A DNA stretch of 64,000 nt. Origin: Euphorbia lathyris. Lineage: Eukaryota > Streptophyta > Magnoliopsida > Malpighiales > Euphorbiaceae. Of this stretch, positions 21,325-32,164 are shown piece by piece; positions within the stretch are counted from its first letter, which is position 1; the number at the start of each line of letters is the position of its first letter. The stretch is taken from the NCBI RefSeq assembly GCF_963576675.1, contig NC_088916.1:13864501-13928500 (forward strand), given 5' to 3'. The notes under the pieces were generated by a model that saw nothing but the letters and a program-made list of their open reading frames with translations, did not search any database and had not been told where the DNA came from. A program made the translations under genes and the position numbers.

Positions 21325-21837
21325 ATAAAATTTATACATGAATATCACTAAATGATGAATATTGTTGTTAATTAAGATATCATGGATAGTAATTAATAAC
21401 TTCAAAATTCAATAAATAGAAACTATTTGTCTCCAGTAAAAAATATCTCATAACGAACTTCAATATCTGTTAACAAATTATTATTTTTGACCGTTAAAAC
21501 ATTATCCTGAATTTTGTTTTGTATGAAAAATAAATTTTCTTACTTAGAATATATTCCAATTAATGTAGCAACTACTTGTCTCGAGTAAAAGATAAAATTT
21601 ATACATGAATATCACTAAATGATGAATATTGTTGTTAATTAAGATATCATGGATAGTAATTAATAACTTCGAAATTCAATAAATAGAAACTATTTGTCTA
21701 GAGTAAAAAATATCTCATAACGAACTTCAATATCTGTTAACAAACTATTATTTTTAACCGTTAAAATGTTATCCAGAATTTTGTTTTGTATGAAAAATAA
21801 ATTTTCTTACTTAGAATATATTCCAATTAATATACCA
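21325..21837. repeat. Two-copy tandem repeat, unit 267 bp
   Basis: Copies start at 21325 and 21592 with ATAAAATTTATACATGAATA and stay nearly identical for about 240 bp, ending near CATTCCAATTAAT-type sequence. AT-rich, non-coding, between the gene and its truncated copy. Confidence 0.9.
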
Positions 21838-22149
21838 AAACTCTATTTAGTAAAAGTCTAACAAAAATTCAACCGTCGTCAAAACTTGTGCAAACGTTTC
21901 GCTATAGTAAAAAAAAAAGGGTCAATTTATACCATATAAGTCACAACTCTTTTATTTGGCTCATTTATAGTCACAAATTCTACATTATGGCTAATAAGTA
22001 CTTATAACAAGATATCCACTTAATTTTAGTTTGATAAGTTTAATTTCATCAAAATTTAACTTAACACTTAATCTATTAAATAAGTGTAAAATTGACATTG
22101 CTTGGATTTTGCTACAATTTCATCAAAATTTAACTTAACAAGAAGTGTA
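21838..22149. other. AT-rich spacer, nothing recognised
   Basis: Contains two copies of CATCAAAATTTAACTTAACA (near 22050 and 22120) but no gene. Confidence 0.45.
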
Positions 22150-22311
22150 TTGTAGTTATCTTCATTTCTGGGTAGTCATTTTGAGAAGGTTATGAGTCTA
22201 ATTTAACAGTTCATCTTCTCTCCCTCCCTCAGGTATAAATAAGGCTAATAACCTTCTCTCCTTCACCTTAACCCTTCACTGCGAAAAACCTTTTCCTTCA
22301 AAGTTCATTTA
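22150..22311 (+). promoter_or_regulatory. Duplicated promoter of the YUC10-like gene
   Basis: It aligns with 19095-19265: TTCATTTCTGGGTAGT, CAGTTCATCTTCTCTCCC and TATAAATAAGGCTAATAA are shared. The second copy lacks about 18 bases after the TATA box. It precedes the truncated gene copy and could still drive transcription of that fragment. Confidence 0.8.
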
Positions 22312-22462
22312 ATGGCAACAACCACTGTGATCATTGATGGTGCTGGACCTGCAGGTCTTGCAACTTCTGCTTTCCTAAACAATGTTTCCATTGAAAACAT
22401 GATCCTAGAAAAAGAGAATTGGCCTGCTTCTCTTTGGAGATATTATTCATATGTCTGTGTTA
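22312..22462 (+). pseudogene. Truncated YUC10-like gene, first 50 codons
   Basis: ATG at 22312 starts a copy of exon 1 with the FAD motif GAGPAG kept and the preceding Val changed to Asp. It follows the functional gene closely up to SLWRYYSYVCV, then changes to unrelated, GC-richer sequence at about 22463. The remaining exons are missing. The frame happens to run on for 50 codons into the foreign sequence, which is probably meaningless. Confidence 0.88.
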
Positions 22463-23130
22463 TGGTGTGGAGCATCTCCCTCAATGGTCAAGTCCGGACG
22501 AGAGAAGTCGGAGGAGGAATGAAGCACGAACGATCAAGCGGAAAAAGGGGCACAATATCCCCACACCGCGTGCCAAACCTTCCCCACGTCGAAGGATCTC
22601 ATCCGAGGAGCTAGCACGAGGAGTTGGCTAAAAGAGTCAGAAACGGAGCCACGCGGCTTGCCACTTAAGTGACATGGCATGTGGGGTTGCTCTTGCCCAA
22701 AACAGGTGAGTTATGAGCTCTGTGTGGAATGACTCCATCTTTGGCGACGACTTGATTCTTTTTGGCGACGGAATGTTGATTTTCAGCAATAGAATATTGA
22801 TCTTTAGCGACGATGAATCAGCTTTTCATACTAAGAATTAAAGACACACAATGTTAGGGGACAAGAGGACCAAGACTGCAAATTACTTACATCCTTTAAT
22901 TACAACTATGACATTTAACCTTATTGTTGTAATTTTCATTCAATTTTCTGAATGCCATTTTGGCATTTCCCTTCCTACTCTACCCCTTACCCTTCTTTAT
23001 TAATTGTAACTCTAGTTAGGCTTTTTGTTCTTTTGGCATTTACTTTGATGAGCTATATAAGCTCCGGTTATTGTAAGGATATTCGACTTTTATCAAATCA
23101 AATTATCATCTTATTGGTATTGTAGAGGAT
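22463..23130 (+). repeat. Probable LTR fragment
   Basis: No coding region. The part to 22700 is GC-richer than its surroundings. A TATA-like GAGCTATATAAGCTCC at about 23050, followed 20-50 bases later by TTGTAAGGATATTCG and AT-rich sequence, looks like the U3/R boundary of a plus-strand LTR. Neither terminus nor target duplication could be fixed, so this remains tentative. Confidence 0.4.
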
Positions 23131-23344
23131 TTTTTGAGCTGTTTGTTGAATAGTTTAGTTGATCAAGGGAGGCTATCTCCAATAGTTTACTCAAGAAACC
23201 TGTGCTATACCCACTCATATGATAGTTGTTCTTATCTTTTATACTTCAAAATTGGCCAATTTTCATCTTTTGAACGAAGTCTTTTCTTTATATGGCTCAC
23301 TTTCAAGTCAATATGTAAATTGGTAGAAGTCAGAGGTCTATTTT
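23131..23344. other. Unassigned sequence before the LINE fragment
   Basis: No domain recognised; a 70-codon frame here lacks similarity to anything I know. Confidence 0.4.
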
Positions 23345-23700
23345 AGAAGCCACAGTGCTGCTAGGAGACGGTGTCTGTTGGTTGGAATCATAGGCATCCG
23401 AATCAGAGATCTTTTGTTTAACTACCTAGGTGTTCCGCTTTTCCAGGGGGATCCTAAGGCAGCTCATCTTAGGATAATTATGGATAATATAACTGCTAAC
23501 TTCTCCATGTGGTGGTATATTTCAGAATTCTTCAGGGAGCTTGATCCGAGATTAGGCAAGATTCAAGTATGAAAATTGGTTCTACCAATTGGTGCTAAAG
23601 ATCCGGGATTAGGCAAGTCGTCACCTAACTAGGAAGGACTGTTCCAAGTTCATAAAGTCTTACTGGGTAATGTGTTTTGGCTAAAAGGCCTAGGCGGAGA
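23345..23700 (+). pseudogene. LINE reverse transcriptase fragment
   Basis: The plus strand encodes FNYLGVPLFQGDPKAAHLR near 23415-23475, a hallmark of the C-terminal RT region of plant L1-type LINEs. Frameshifts follow. At 23543-23617 an 18-bp direct repeat (GATCCGAGATTAGGCAAG, one mismatch) flanks 39 bp of foreign sequence. Confidence 0.8.
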
Positions 23701-23739
23701 GCCTCATCAGAGATACATCAATGGGAGATACTTGAAAAA

Positions 23740-24024
23740 GTATTTTCAAACAATATGGGACGTAGTGGATTTGGGAATGAATAAAGCATAAAAATACACG
23801 AAACCATGTTAGATGCAACAATAACTCAAGAGAAAGCAAATAACAGTACTGGGAATGACTTGTTTATTCCTTGTGAAAGTGCAGTAAATAAATAGAGAAC
23901 AAAACAAACGTGTCGTAACAAACTACATCCCACGTTCTAACTGAAAATAAGGAAACAAACTTGACTAAATCAATTAACAAACTATCCCGAAGACTAGGAC
24001 TCTTATTTGATTAAAGACCCATCA
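23740..24024 (-). repeat. 3' LTR of the minus-strand copia element
   Basis: On the minus strand it follows the polypurine tract and starts TGATGGGTCTTTAATC. It contains a TATTTATTTACTGC-like region and an AATAAAC signal. Its distal end near 23740 is uncertain. It does not resemble the LTR at 27138-30015. Confidence 0.6.
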
Positions 24025-24039
24025 TTCCCTCCCTTGAAC
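24025..24039 (-). other. Polypurine tract of the minus-strand copia element
   Basis: The minus strand reads GTTCAAGGGAGGGAA, a purine-rich tract that primes second-strand DNA synthesis. It lies directly before the LTR start. Confidence 0.75.
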
Positions 24040-24055
24040 TACACTGCATTTACAG

Positions 24056-27000
24056 CTAGTTAACATGTGGTAGTTCACACACTCCAAGCCTCATTCTTAG
24101 CTCCCGGAATGACTCCAGTTTGAGCGGTTTGGTGAGTATGTCTGCTATCTGCTGCCTTGTACCACAAAACTGAAGCTGCACAACTCCATCATTCACTAGC
24201 TCCCGTAAGAAATGGTAGCGCACATCAATATGCTTGCTCCTGCCATGCATCACCAGGTTCCTCACCAACTTAATTGTTGAGATATTGTCACAAAAGATGA
24301 TCGTACTCTCACCGCCCATGTAGCCAATCTTCTTTAGCACCTTTTGCATCCATATTGCTTGACAACTACTTCTTGCGGCTGTAAAGAATTCAGCTTCGGT
24401 TGTGTTTAGTGTTACGATCGGTTGCTTTCGAGAAGATCAAGTCACTGCTGCTCCACTTAGCATAAAAACATAACCTGAGGTGCTTCTTCTATCATCCACC
24501 GATCTGGCATAATCGCTATCAGTAAAACCAATCAACTCCTGACTTCCTCCTCTTTTGTAAAGAATGCCAAACCTTGTTGTACCTTGCAAGTAACGTAGAA
24601 TTCTCTTAGCTGCCGAATGATGAAGTTTTGTAGGCCTTGACATATACCTGCTCAATAAGCTTACTATATCCGGCCTCGTAGCGGTCAAGTACATCATGCT
24701 CCCAATAATCTGCTTGAAGAACGAACCATCCATCTCAATACCATTTTCATCTTTGGACATTTTGAATCCTGGAACCATTGGATTTTCAACAGAATTGCTA
24801 TGCTCCATTCCAAAACGTCTCAACACTTCCATCACGTACTTTGCTTGACTAATGAATATACCACCATCAAACTGAACTACCTCAATACCGAGAAAATACT
24901 TCATCTTACCCAAGTCCGTCATATCAAATTCCTTCATCATAGACTTTTTGAATTCAACCATCATATTCTCATCATCCCCGGTATAAATGAAATCATCAAC
25001 ATACAAGCTAATGATTAAATATTTACCTTGTTTGTTGATTTTTGTAAAAAAAGTTTGCTCACTGTCCTCCTTCTCAAAACCTTCCTTTCTGAAATATGAT
25101 TCAATCCGGCTGAACCATGCTCGCGGTGCCTGATTGAGTCCGTACAAAGCTTTGTTGAGCTTATACACCTTATGTTCCTCATTCTTTATTTCATAACCCC
25201 TTAGATGCTCCACGTCAACATTCTCAACTAACTTCCCATGAAGAAAAACTGATTTTGCGTCCAACTGAAACACACACCATCTTCTTTGTGCTGCAAGTGC
25301 TAAAATCATTCGAACCGTGTCCATGCGAGCTACGTGAGCATATACTTCTTCATAATCAACTCCATATTCCTAAGCATACCCTTTTGCGACCAAGCGAGCC
25401 TTGCGTTTATCCACTTCTCTGAGCTCATTCAATTTTGTTTTGTACACCCATTTGAGTCCTAGTCTTTTAGCTCCTTTAGACAGCTCAATAAGATCCCACG
25501 TTCCATTCTTCTCAATTGATCTTATTTCAGCATCCATGGTTGTCCTCCATTTCTCCTCCTTTACCGCTTTGTTAAACGAAATTGGATCAGAATGAACGTC
25601 ATTAGCAAACAAGGCTAAGTGAGTTTGTACCTCTTCTTCTTCATCAGAAATACCATCATCAGAGACTAAGTCATTCAAATGTGCTGGTGCTCTTCTAACT
25701 CGGGGTGTCATCGGAGGAGCCACTTCATTTTCTTCATTGACATCAGTGGATTCGTCCCTCGCCGGAGAAGCTACATTTTCTTCTTCACTGCCATCGTCGG
25801 AGTCCTCCACCTCTTCACTTTTGTCATCTTCCCATTCCAGATCAAAACTTCTGTCATCTACAGAGCTCCTCTCCCAATTCCATTGTTCTTCTTCTTCAAA
25901 GATGACATCCCGACTAATTATAATCCTCTTAGAAATAGGATCATATAGCCGGTATGCCTTCGATTCCTCGCTTACCCCCAAAAGAACACAACAACGACTC
26001 TTATCCTCAAGCTTTGTTCTGCGAGCATCCGGTACACGAGCATGTGCTATACAACCAAAGACTCTCATGTGCCCAACTGAAGGTTTCACCCCGCACCAAG
26101 CTTCGTCTGGCGTCATTTCTTTCACCGATGACGTCAGGCATATATTAAGAACATAAAATGCCCAATTTACTGCCTCTGCCTAGAGCTTTCTTGGAACACT
26201 CTTCTCAACCAATAAGCTCCTCACCATATTCATGACAGTTCTATTTTTTCGCTCAGCAAATCCATTCTGTTGCGGTGTATATGCAACCATTAATTGCCTC
26301 TTGATCCTATTCATTTCACAATATTCTTTGAACTCATCTAATGTGAATTCACCCCCACGATCTGTTCTAAGGCATTTAATAGGCAAACCAGTTTCTTTTT
26401 CGATAAGAGCTTTAAATAGTTTAAAGTAAGTGAATTCATGTTACTTAAAAGTAAGAAAATACACCCATGCCTTCCTACTATACTCATCAATGAAGCAGAT
26501 GAAATACCTCTTGCAGCCCTCCGAAACAGGAGATATTGGGCCGCAAATATGAGCGTGAACAAGCTCCAACTTTGCTGATGCTCTCCATGTACTTTTCTTT
26601 GGGATTACATCTCGATGTTGCTTCCCTTTCAAGCAATCACTGCACGTAATTTCACCCTCAGAGAAACTTGGCAAGCCTCTCACCATGCCCTTTGTTTGAA
26701 AAGTCTTCAACCCTTTGTAGTTGAGATGACCGAATCTTCGATGCCATAAATGAGCCACGTCTTGAGTGATTACTTAGAGACACTCTTCATCTCTTTCCCT
26801 TTTGACTGATCGAGTGTTCGATAGCAACACAAACATTCGATTGGTTGCCATGGTGGTTTTGAAAATCAACCCCTTTGTGTGGTGATAAATCTGACACATA
26901 TTTGACTGCATCAGTACAGCCAAACCCCTTTCTTGCTGCTGCCGAACACTGAGAAGATTATTCTTCAACCCCGGTACATAATACACATCCCGTACAAGGT

Positions 27001-27137
27001 GATTAACTCCTTTTACAGTCAATCGAACACTTCCCTTTCCAACAACATTCCTACTTGCATAATTCCCCAATCTTACCACCTTGTTGAACCCCTTTTCTAA
27101 ATCACAGAAGAGTGATGAATCACCACTCATGTGATTG
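24056..27137 (-). pseudogene. Copia pol gene (protease remnant, integrase, RT, RNase H), broken
   Basis: Reading from right to left on the minus strand: a protease remnant (HMSGDSSLFCDLEKGF, then DVYYVPGLKNNLLS; the catalytic Asp motif is missing); GAG_pre-integrase (LWHRRFGHLNYKGL and a CX2C pair); integrase core (FICFIDEYSRKAWVYF, LRTDRGGEF, TPQQNGFAERKN); integrase C-terminus with an acidic linker (26125-25370); RT (25324-24437, with ALYGLNQAPRAW and catalytic YVDDFIYTG); RNase H (24470-24056, GFTDSDYARSVDDRRSTSGY and QIADILTKPL). At least five frame breaks occur. Gag and the protease active site are absent; an unrelated LTR adjoins directly. Confidence 0.92.
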
Positions 27138-27943
27138 TGAAGGAAAATAGGCAAACGTTTGGCAGCGGAAATATAAAATTTTTAACCTATTTCCTTTTCC
27201 CAAGACCCGTTAATCGTATTTCATACAAGGAATGATAGAAGATAATACCTTTAAGAAGAACTATCTACTGTTGCTAGCGAAGTGCCCTCAACTCTAGATC
27301 CGAGTTCACGAGCACAAAACAAAACACAAGATCAAACAAGTTAGAATTCAACCGATGAATAGCAACCAAGATAGATTGCCTCTAATTAATCAACACAAGA
27401 TCAAGGATAAAGAGAAAGATATGAAAATCAATTGAGGGGAAGCAAGCGGTGAAAGTCGATCCACTACGGTAAGGGTTCGAATTTCTCTCTCCTCGGTTGG
27501 ACTAGGGTTGGCCGAAATTTACATAATGAGGGGGTTTATATAACCTCTTGAATCTAAACCTTAGTTAGATAGGATTAGATTATTAATTAAGAGTTGTATC
27601 CGGAATAAAACTCTTATTAATTATTATCTATAATTATATCCTAATATAAATTATAAGATAATATTAACTTATTTAATAGGATAATAATTAGAAGTAATTT
27701 AATCACAATAAACCTTCTAACTAAATTATCTTATAATTAATTTAATCCACAATTATAATCTAATTAAAATTGTTTAAAATCAAATTAATTCTTTATGTGT
27801 TTAATACAGATAAATCGCCCCCCATACATGTGGGCCTTGGTGGACTCATTTGGGCTTCCATCAATTAATTAACATCCATTCATCTTTTTGGTTCCAAGTC
27901 TTATGTGTGACCCATTAGGTTCTTATTACTACTAGCCGTATAC

Positions 27944-29582
27944 TGATGCTCGTAAAGTATATAGCATTTAATAGGACAAGTGTATCCTATCGCAATAAGT
28001 AATATTGTGCTAAGCACGAAATCGAACCATAAAGACTATTTGTTACAACTAGTAAATCTACCTAGAATGATCTAATTGTTTAGAGGGTTGGATAAAGATT
28101 TGGGTTTGTGAAGAACTAATTAACTAAATGAAAGCAATAAAGATACAAAATAAAGTGAACAATTGACAGGGTAGAATAATGGATGACACAATCTAGGCTG
28201 AGGAATCCTTTGATTAAATCCTATGTATGGGTTTAAGGAGTTCAGATTTATGTTTTACCAATGATTGAAGGTAATTGTCCTAAGTGAAAGACTAATGTGA
28301 TCAGTATTGTCCTTCCTATTCACATGCATTCGGGTGACGGCTTGATTAGGCATATAACCTAGGTCATGCAAAGCATTAGGTTTATTGACAACTAAGGCTA
28401 AAGCCGTAGCCTAGCCACAAAGCCTCATTCCTAGTGGTCTCTAGTGAAGTCAGGTTAATACAAATTCGGTATAGACGATTCCATAGTCAGGTTCTCATCT
28501 ATCTATAATCCTATTTAATGTCAGGGTCAAAGGCATTAAGCACATTATATACATAAACAGGCTAGTTGATCATTATCAATGTTCATTCTAGCATAAATCC
28601 CGTTCCTAACAATTTCTAGGAATTAAGCATGCATAAACTGATCAATCAAAGGTCCTAGATCCCTAATCATACATATTCATACAATCAATTTCATCCCCAT
28701 CCCAAATTGGATGGGGATCAGTTCATAGACAAACCAATCAGAGCAATATGCATATATGAATAATGTAAAAAGCTTCAATTAAATATAAAAGGAAAAGATA
28801 AGAGGGAGAGATAGAAATCCAAAACCCTCTTGTCGATTCTGATTACAAAAATTGAAGATGAGGAGCTTCTCCTATCAATTGTTTTTCAATAAGAAAAGAC
28901 AAAACAGAAATAAACCTAATCTAGAAAGCAGGAAATCTAATCTAAACGAAAATATAAACCTACATAGTGGAGGAGAGAAAGCCCTAGCGGCTCTCTGATT
29001 TATTGAATGGCTAACACCCCCCCCCCCCCCCGGGAAAAGTAAGATTAGCTCCCTATTTATAGAGTTAGGGAGAAACCCTAATGCAACCGGGGGCAAAATA
29101 GGCAATTAGTGCTGTCCAAGGTGGGCCATGGGCTTAATTTCGCGGAATTCAACAAAGGGGAAGGCGCTGGTGAGCCTTCCCCCGCCTCGTCTCGTCGAGA
29201 CAAGGCCTGTCTCGACGAGACAAGGGTCTGTCTCGAGGAGACAGCCTGTGTCTCGCCGAGACAGGTCCCATTTGGGGGATTAAACTCCGGTTTTTATCCT
29301 TTTGAGTCCCTAGGCTTCCGAAAGATGCTCTAATGGTCCCTGACGACTCCCAAAAGTCCTCCGATGGTCCCTGAAAAGTTCGGTAATTCCCCAATGGGCT
29401 TTGGTCTGCTTCGAAAATGCACGAAAAGTCCTTGAAAATCCCTGAAAACACCAAAAATGCCAAAAATAAAGGAAATTACTAATTTTAACTAAAAAGTAAT
29501 AAAACGATACTGAAATTAAATAGAAACAAAGGGAAAACGATCTAAAATAATCCTAAAAACACTATACAAATGGGAGCTATCA
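27944..29582 (-). mobile_element. Solo LTR (1639 bp)
   Basis: On the minus strand it starts TGATAGCTCCC and ends ACGAGCATCA, with a perfect 5-bp duplication TATAC on both sides (27939-27943 and 29583-29587). The minus-strand promoter shows CTCTATAAATAGGGAG near 29060. A run of 16 C at about 29017-29032 and four regularly spaced palindromes at 29189-29262 lie within. Termini suggest a gypsy-type family, but this is inference. Reading frames inside are accidental. Confidence 0.92.
29189..29262. repeat. Four evenly spaced 13-bp palindromes (GTCTCGNCGAGAC)
   Basis: Centres differ: GTCTCGTCGAGAC at 29189, GTCTCGACGAGAC at 29209, GTCTCGAGGAGAC at 29230 and GTCTCGCCGAGAC at 29250. The spacing is 20, 21 and 20 bases. 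They lie in the transcribed-strand upstream part of the solo LTR, so a protein-binding array is possible. Confidence 0.9.
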
Positions 29583-30441
29583 TATACAACCATTAAATTA
29601 ATTTCCCAAAATTACATTTAATCTTTGTATAACGGAATGAGTGGGCGGACTGTGATAGGCAGAACCGTAAACATTCCCCCAGAGTTATAAGAAGACTGGT
29701 TGATTCCGCCGTTGACCTTTCCGTATTAGTTACAGTATAATTTGATCCTTTATCAACTACATCCTTGAATAGAATCTTATGACTATGGATTATGTCAAGT
29801 CACATATAGAGAGACATTCGTTTTACTTGTACAAGTTGAGTTAACTCTGAATAGATAGGTTAAGTGAAATCTCTATTTCAAGTTTTAAACTATCACCTTG
29901 CAAGGATTTAGAGTTAAGTTGTCCAAAAGTGACCCTTGGACGTATCTCTCATTTATCAGGAGTGACAAATACTCAATCCAATGTTAACTATCCTGCAATT
30001 ACTTCCTGTGATACCTGTAGACACTGGAGTCGTAGCCCTGTGATGAAAACCTTTAAAAAATGATTGGAAATATGATCAGAAAATGGATCACGGAAAAATC
30101 CCTCGTTAGAAAGTCAAAGTTAATCCTTTTTCATTCAAAACCAAAATTTTTAGAGTAACAAATAGAACTTTTAGGATATCTTAGTGAGTCATATCCCCCA
30201 AGAAATTCATAACGCACATTTTCGGACTCAATTCGGAGGTCTAACGAAGAATCTATGACTAGTTGAAGTTTTTAGGTGAAATTCAGGATAAAATAGGAAA
30301 TAACCTTAGTTCGGGTCAGTTTTAGCCTTAGGTTATTAGACGTAAAAATGTCCGTCTCGTCGAAATGAGTCCGATGGCACAAGAATCGTCAAAATCGGAG
30401 ATTGATAAGATCATTGTTTACATAAAAGAAATGTTTGGGCA

Positions 30442-30470
30442 GATTACCGACGGAATTTCCGTCGGTAATC
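30442..30470. repeat. 29-base palindrome in LTR 1
   Basis: Two perfect 14-bp arms GATTACCGACGGAA around one central T. The same palindrome stands in LTR 2 (39184-39212) and LTR 3 (48246-48274). Confidence 0.95.
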
Positions 30471-30853
30471 GTGCGGCTGGGCTCTTGCTGCTAGCCGATG
30501 GGCCGCGTGCCGGGCCCTATAGCAGGCCCAGCTCGCCCAGCAGCAGGCCAATGCGTGCCCCCTTGCTCCTTTTTAGGTTTTTTTTTCACAAACCTAAAGC
30601 CCAAAATTCCCTTTTAACCCCTGCCTCATTTAATTAATTTCAAAATTGACCCGAAACCCTAATATTTCTCTAAAAATAGCAGCTCTTTAGGCAGCCAGGA
30701 GGGGGGGACGAAAATTACACTAAAAATAGCCGCAACTCTGTCTCTACCATCCGAGTAAAACCCAGCCGTTTGAATATTAATTCCTTGTTCTATATTATTT
30801 GTGATTTTTCCAATCATCCCACAACCTAGGTAAATGTTTCTGAGGGACAAAAC

Positions 30854-31118
30854 TGTAACATCCCTAAAACCCTAACATATACATCTTCCCACATTCATAT
30901 ATGTTTTCATGATTGAATACATACATTTTAGATTCATCGCATTGTAAATCCTCTATGTAGGATAATGACTTAAACGTGTATTGTAAATTGTAAATGCTTT
31001 CTCTTATGTATAATATGTAAAGTTTATATGAGATTGAAGTTTATATGATTGAGAATTGAAAGCATGTCTATAACTGATATTGTGTGATATATCATGTGAT
31101 CCAAGTGAGGGGGTTACA
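30854..31118. mobile_element. 265-bp insertion in LTR 1, possibly a small LTR-like (TRIM) remnant
   Basis: Absent from LTRs 2 and 3 at the same place. It begins TGTAACATCCC and ends GGGGGTTACA, giving TG...CA termini with a 6-bp inverted end. No perfect target duplication is visible (flanks GACAAAAC and AATTCTG). Confidence 0.6.
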
Positions 31119-32164
31119 AATTCTGTCTTATTTGATTTTTCTTTGTTGATTTTTATTGTCAATAGGTTGTCAAATATATTTTCTGTATATATTTGATCCC
31201 TAAAATCGATTTAATTTAACCCTAAAACAATGATTTACCAGTTAAATCATTTGTTTTGAGCTTTTTTTTATTTATTCCAATCAATCTACTCTTCTTATAT
31301 TTTTATTTTTGAATCTGATATCAATAATATTACAAGTTAATATTAGTGATCTAATTAATTCTTTTTGTTCATAACAATGATTTGGGATAAACGAATCAAC
31401 TCGAGATAAGTTTTATCTCACGATCGTTCAGACACCAATAGTTATAATAAAACTTTTTTTTCTATTTCTTTGATTCCTAACCTAATAATTTTTTATTTAT
31501 TCGTTTTAGTCCCTAATTCAGAACTTCTTGTTTTATTCGTTCTAATCCCTAATTTAGAACTTTTCGTTTTATTCACTCTAGTCCCTAATTGTACAACTAT
31601 GTTATTTGCTTCTAATCTTTTATTTTGGTTGATATCAGTATGGAGAAACATTATTTTGGTGCGGATTGAAGACCCGGGAATGCCCGGATGTAATTGTATT
31701 TAATTTTGTACATATTTCATTGCTTTTAGGGTTGTAATATTTTATTTATTTTCTTTTGTATACAATTGTGCAATATGACATGAAACAAAAATGATTTTTT
31801 CCAAACAAATCACATTCAAAACGAATTTAAAAAGCTTAAAAGAGTTATTAATGGCCTGATTGTATTTAGAAATGCTAAGTAGTAGGCTAGTGGATTCATC
31901 GGGTGATTTTGGGGGTGCTTAATATTTCCTTTCGAGGAGATATTAACCTTCCCCAAGCGTACCTAACTTCCCGAACCCACTTGCTTCCCGCAAGGAAACT
32001 CATTAACATTCTCGGACCTAAAATCCGGGTGGCGACTCTTTCTCCGACACCGGCCCTGCCGAGCTAGTCGTTTTCTCTAATGGACCTCGAGTCCAAACAG
32101 CACCGTAGTAGTCATGGCGGACCTCCCGCGGGTGAAAGCCTGTCGAGGTAGGCTTCGTCTACAG

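Larger units (their letters stand above)
27138..30015 (-). repeat. Copia-type LTR of another family, interrupted by a solo LTR
   Basis: On the minus strand it ends TTTTCCTTCA at 27138. Upstream it has a TATA region (TTATATAAACCCCC, near 27530) and long AATTAATT-rich stretches, in the style of the LTRs at 49712 and 56249 but not the same sequence. Its 5' part continues from 29588 to 30015, where the tandem gag-only array begins, so its true start is lost. Between lies the solo LTR 27944-29582. Confidence 0.65.
30016..32163 (+). repeat. LTR 1 of the gag-only array (2148 bp)
   Basis: Starts TGTAGACACTGG and ends TTCGTCTACA, with a perfect 7-bp inverted end (TGTAGAC/GTCTACA). Compared with LTRs 2 and 3 it carries a 265-bp insertion (30854-31118), has lost about 50 bp after it and about 165 bp of minirepeats near 31590, and its TATA box is changed (CTCTAAAAATAGC at 30668 instead of CTCTATAAATAGC). 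Confidence 0.93.

Noticed and set aside
22312..22614. 100-codon frame starting at the second YUC copy
   Set aside because: Only the first 50 codons match YUC; the rest is foreign sequence that happens to be open, so it is called a truncated pseudogene.
25401..26156. Plus-strand Ser-rich frames opposite the minus-strand copia pol
   Set aside because: Antisense shadows of the integrase C-terminus and its acidic linker.
28875..29463. Frames in both directions in the solo LTR at 27944-29582
   Set aside because: LTR sequence with a C-run and palindromes; no domain and no partner copy to support coding.
30365..30637. 90-codon frame in LTR 1, with a similar frame in LTR 2
   Set aside because: LTR 3 has a stop at the corresponding Gln codon (TAG at 48244) and the frame spans the palindrome and GC-rich upstream region of the LTR. 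It is not a conserved gene.
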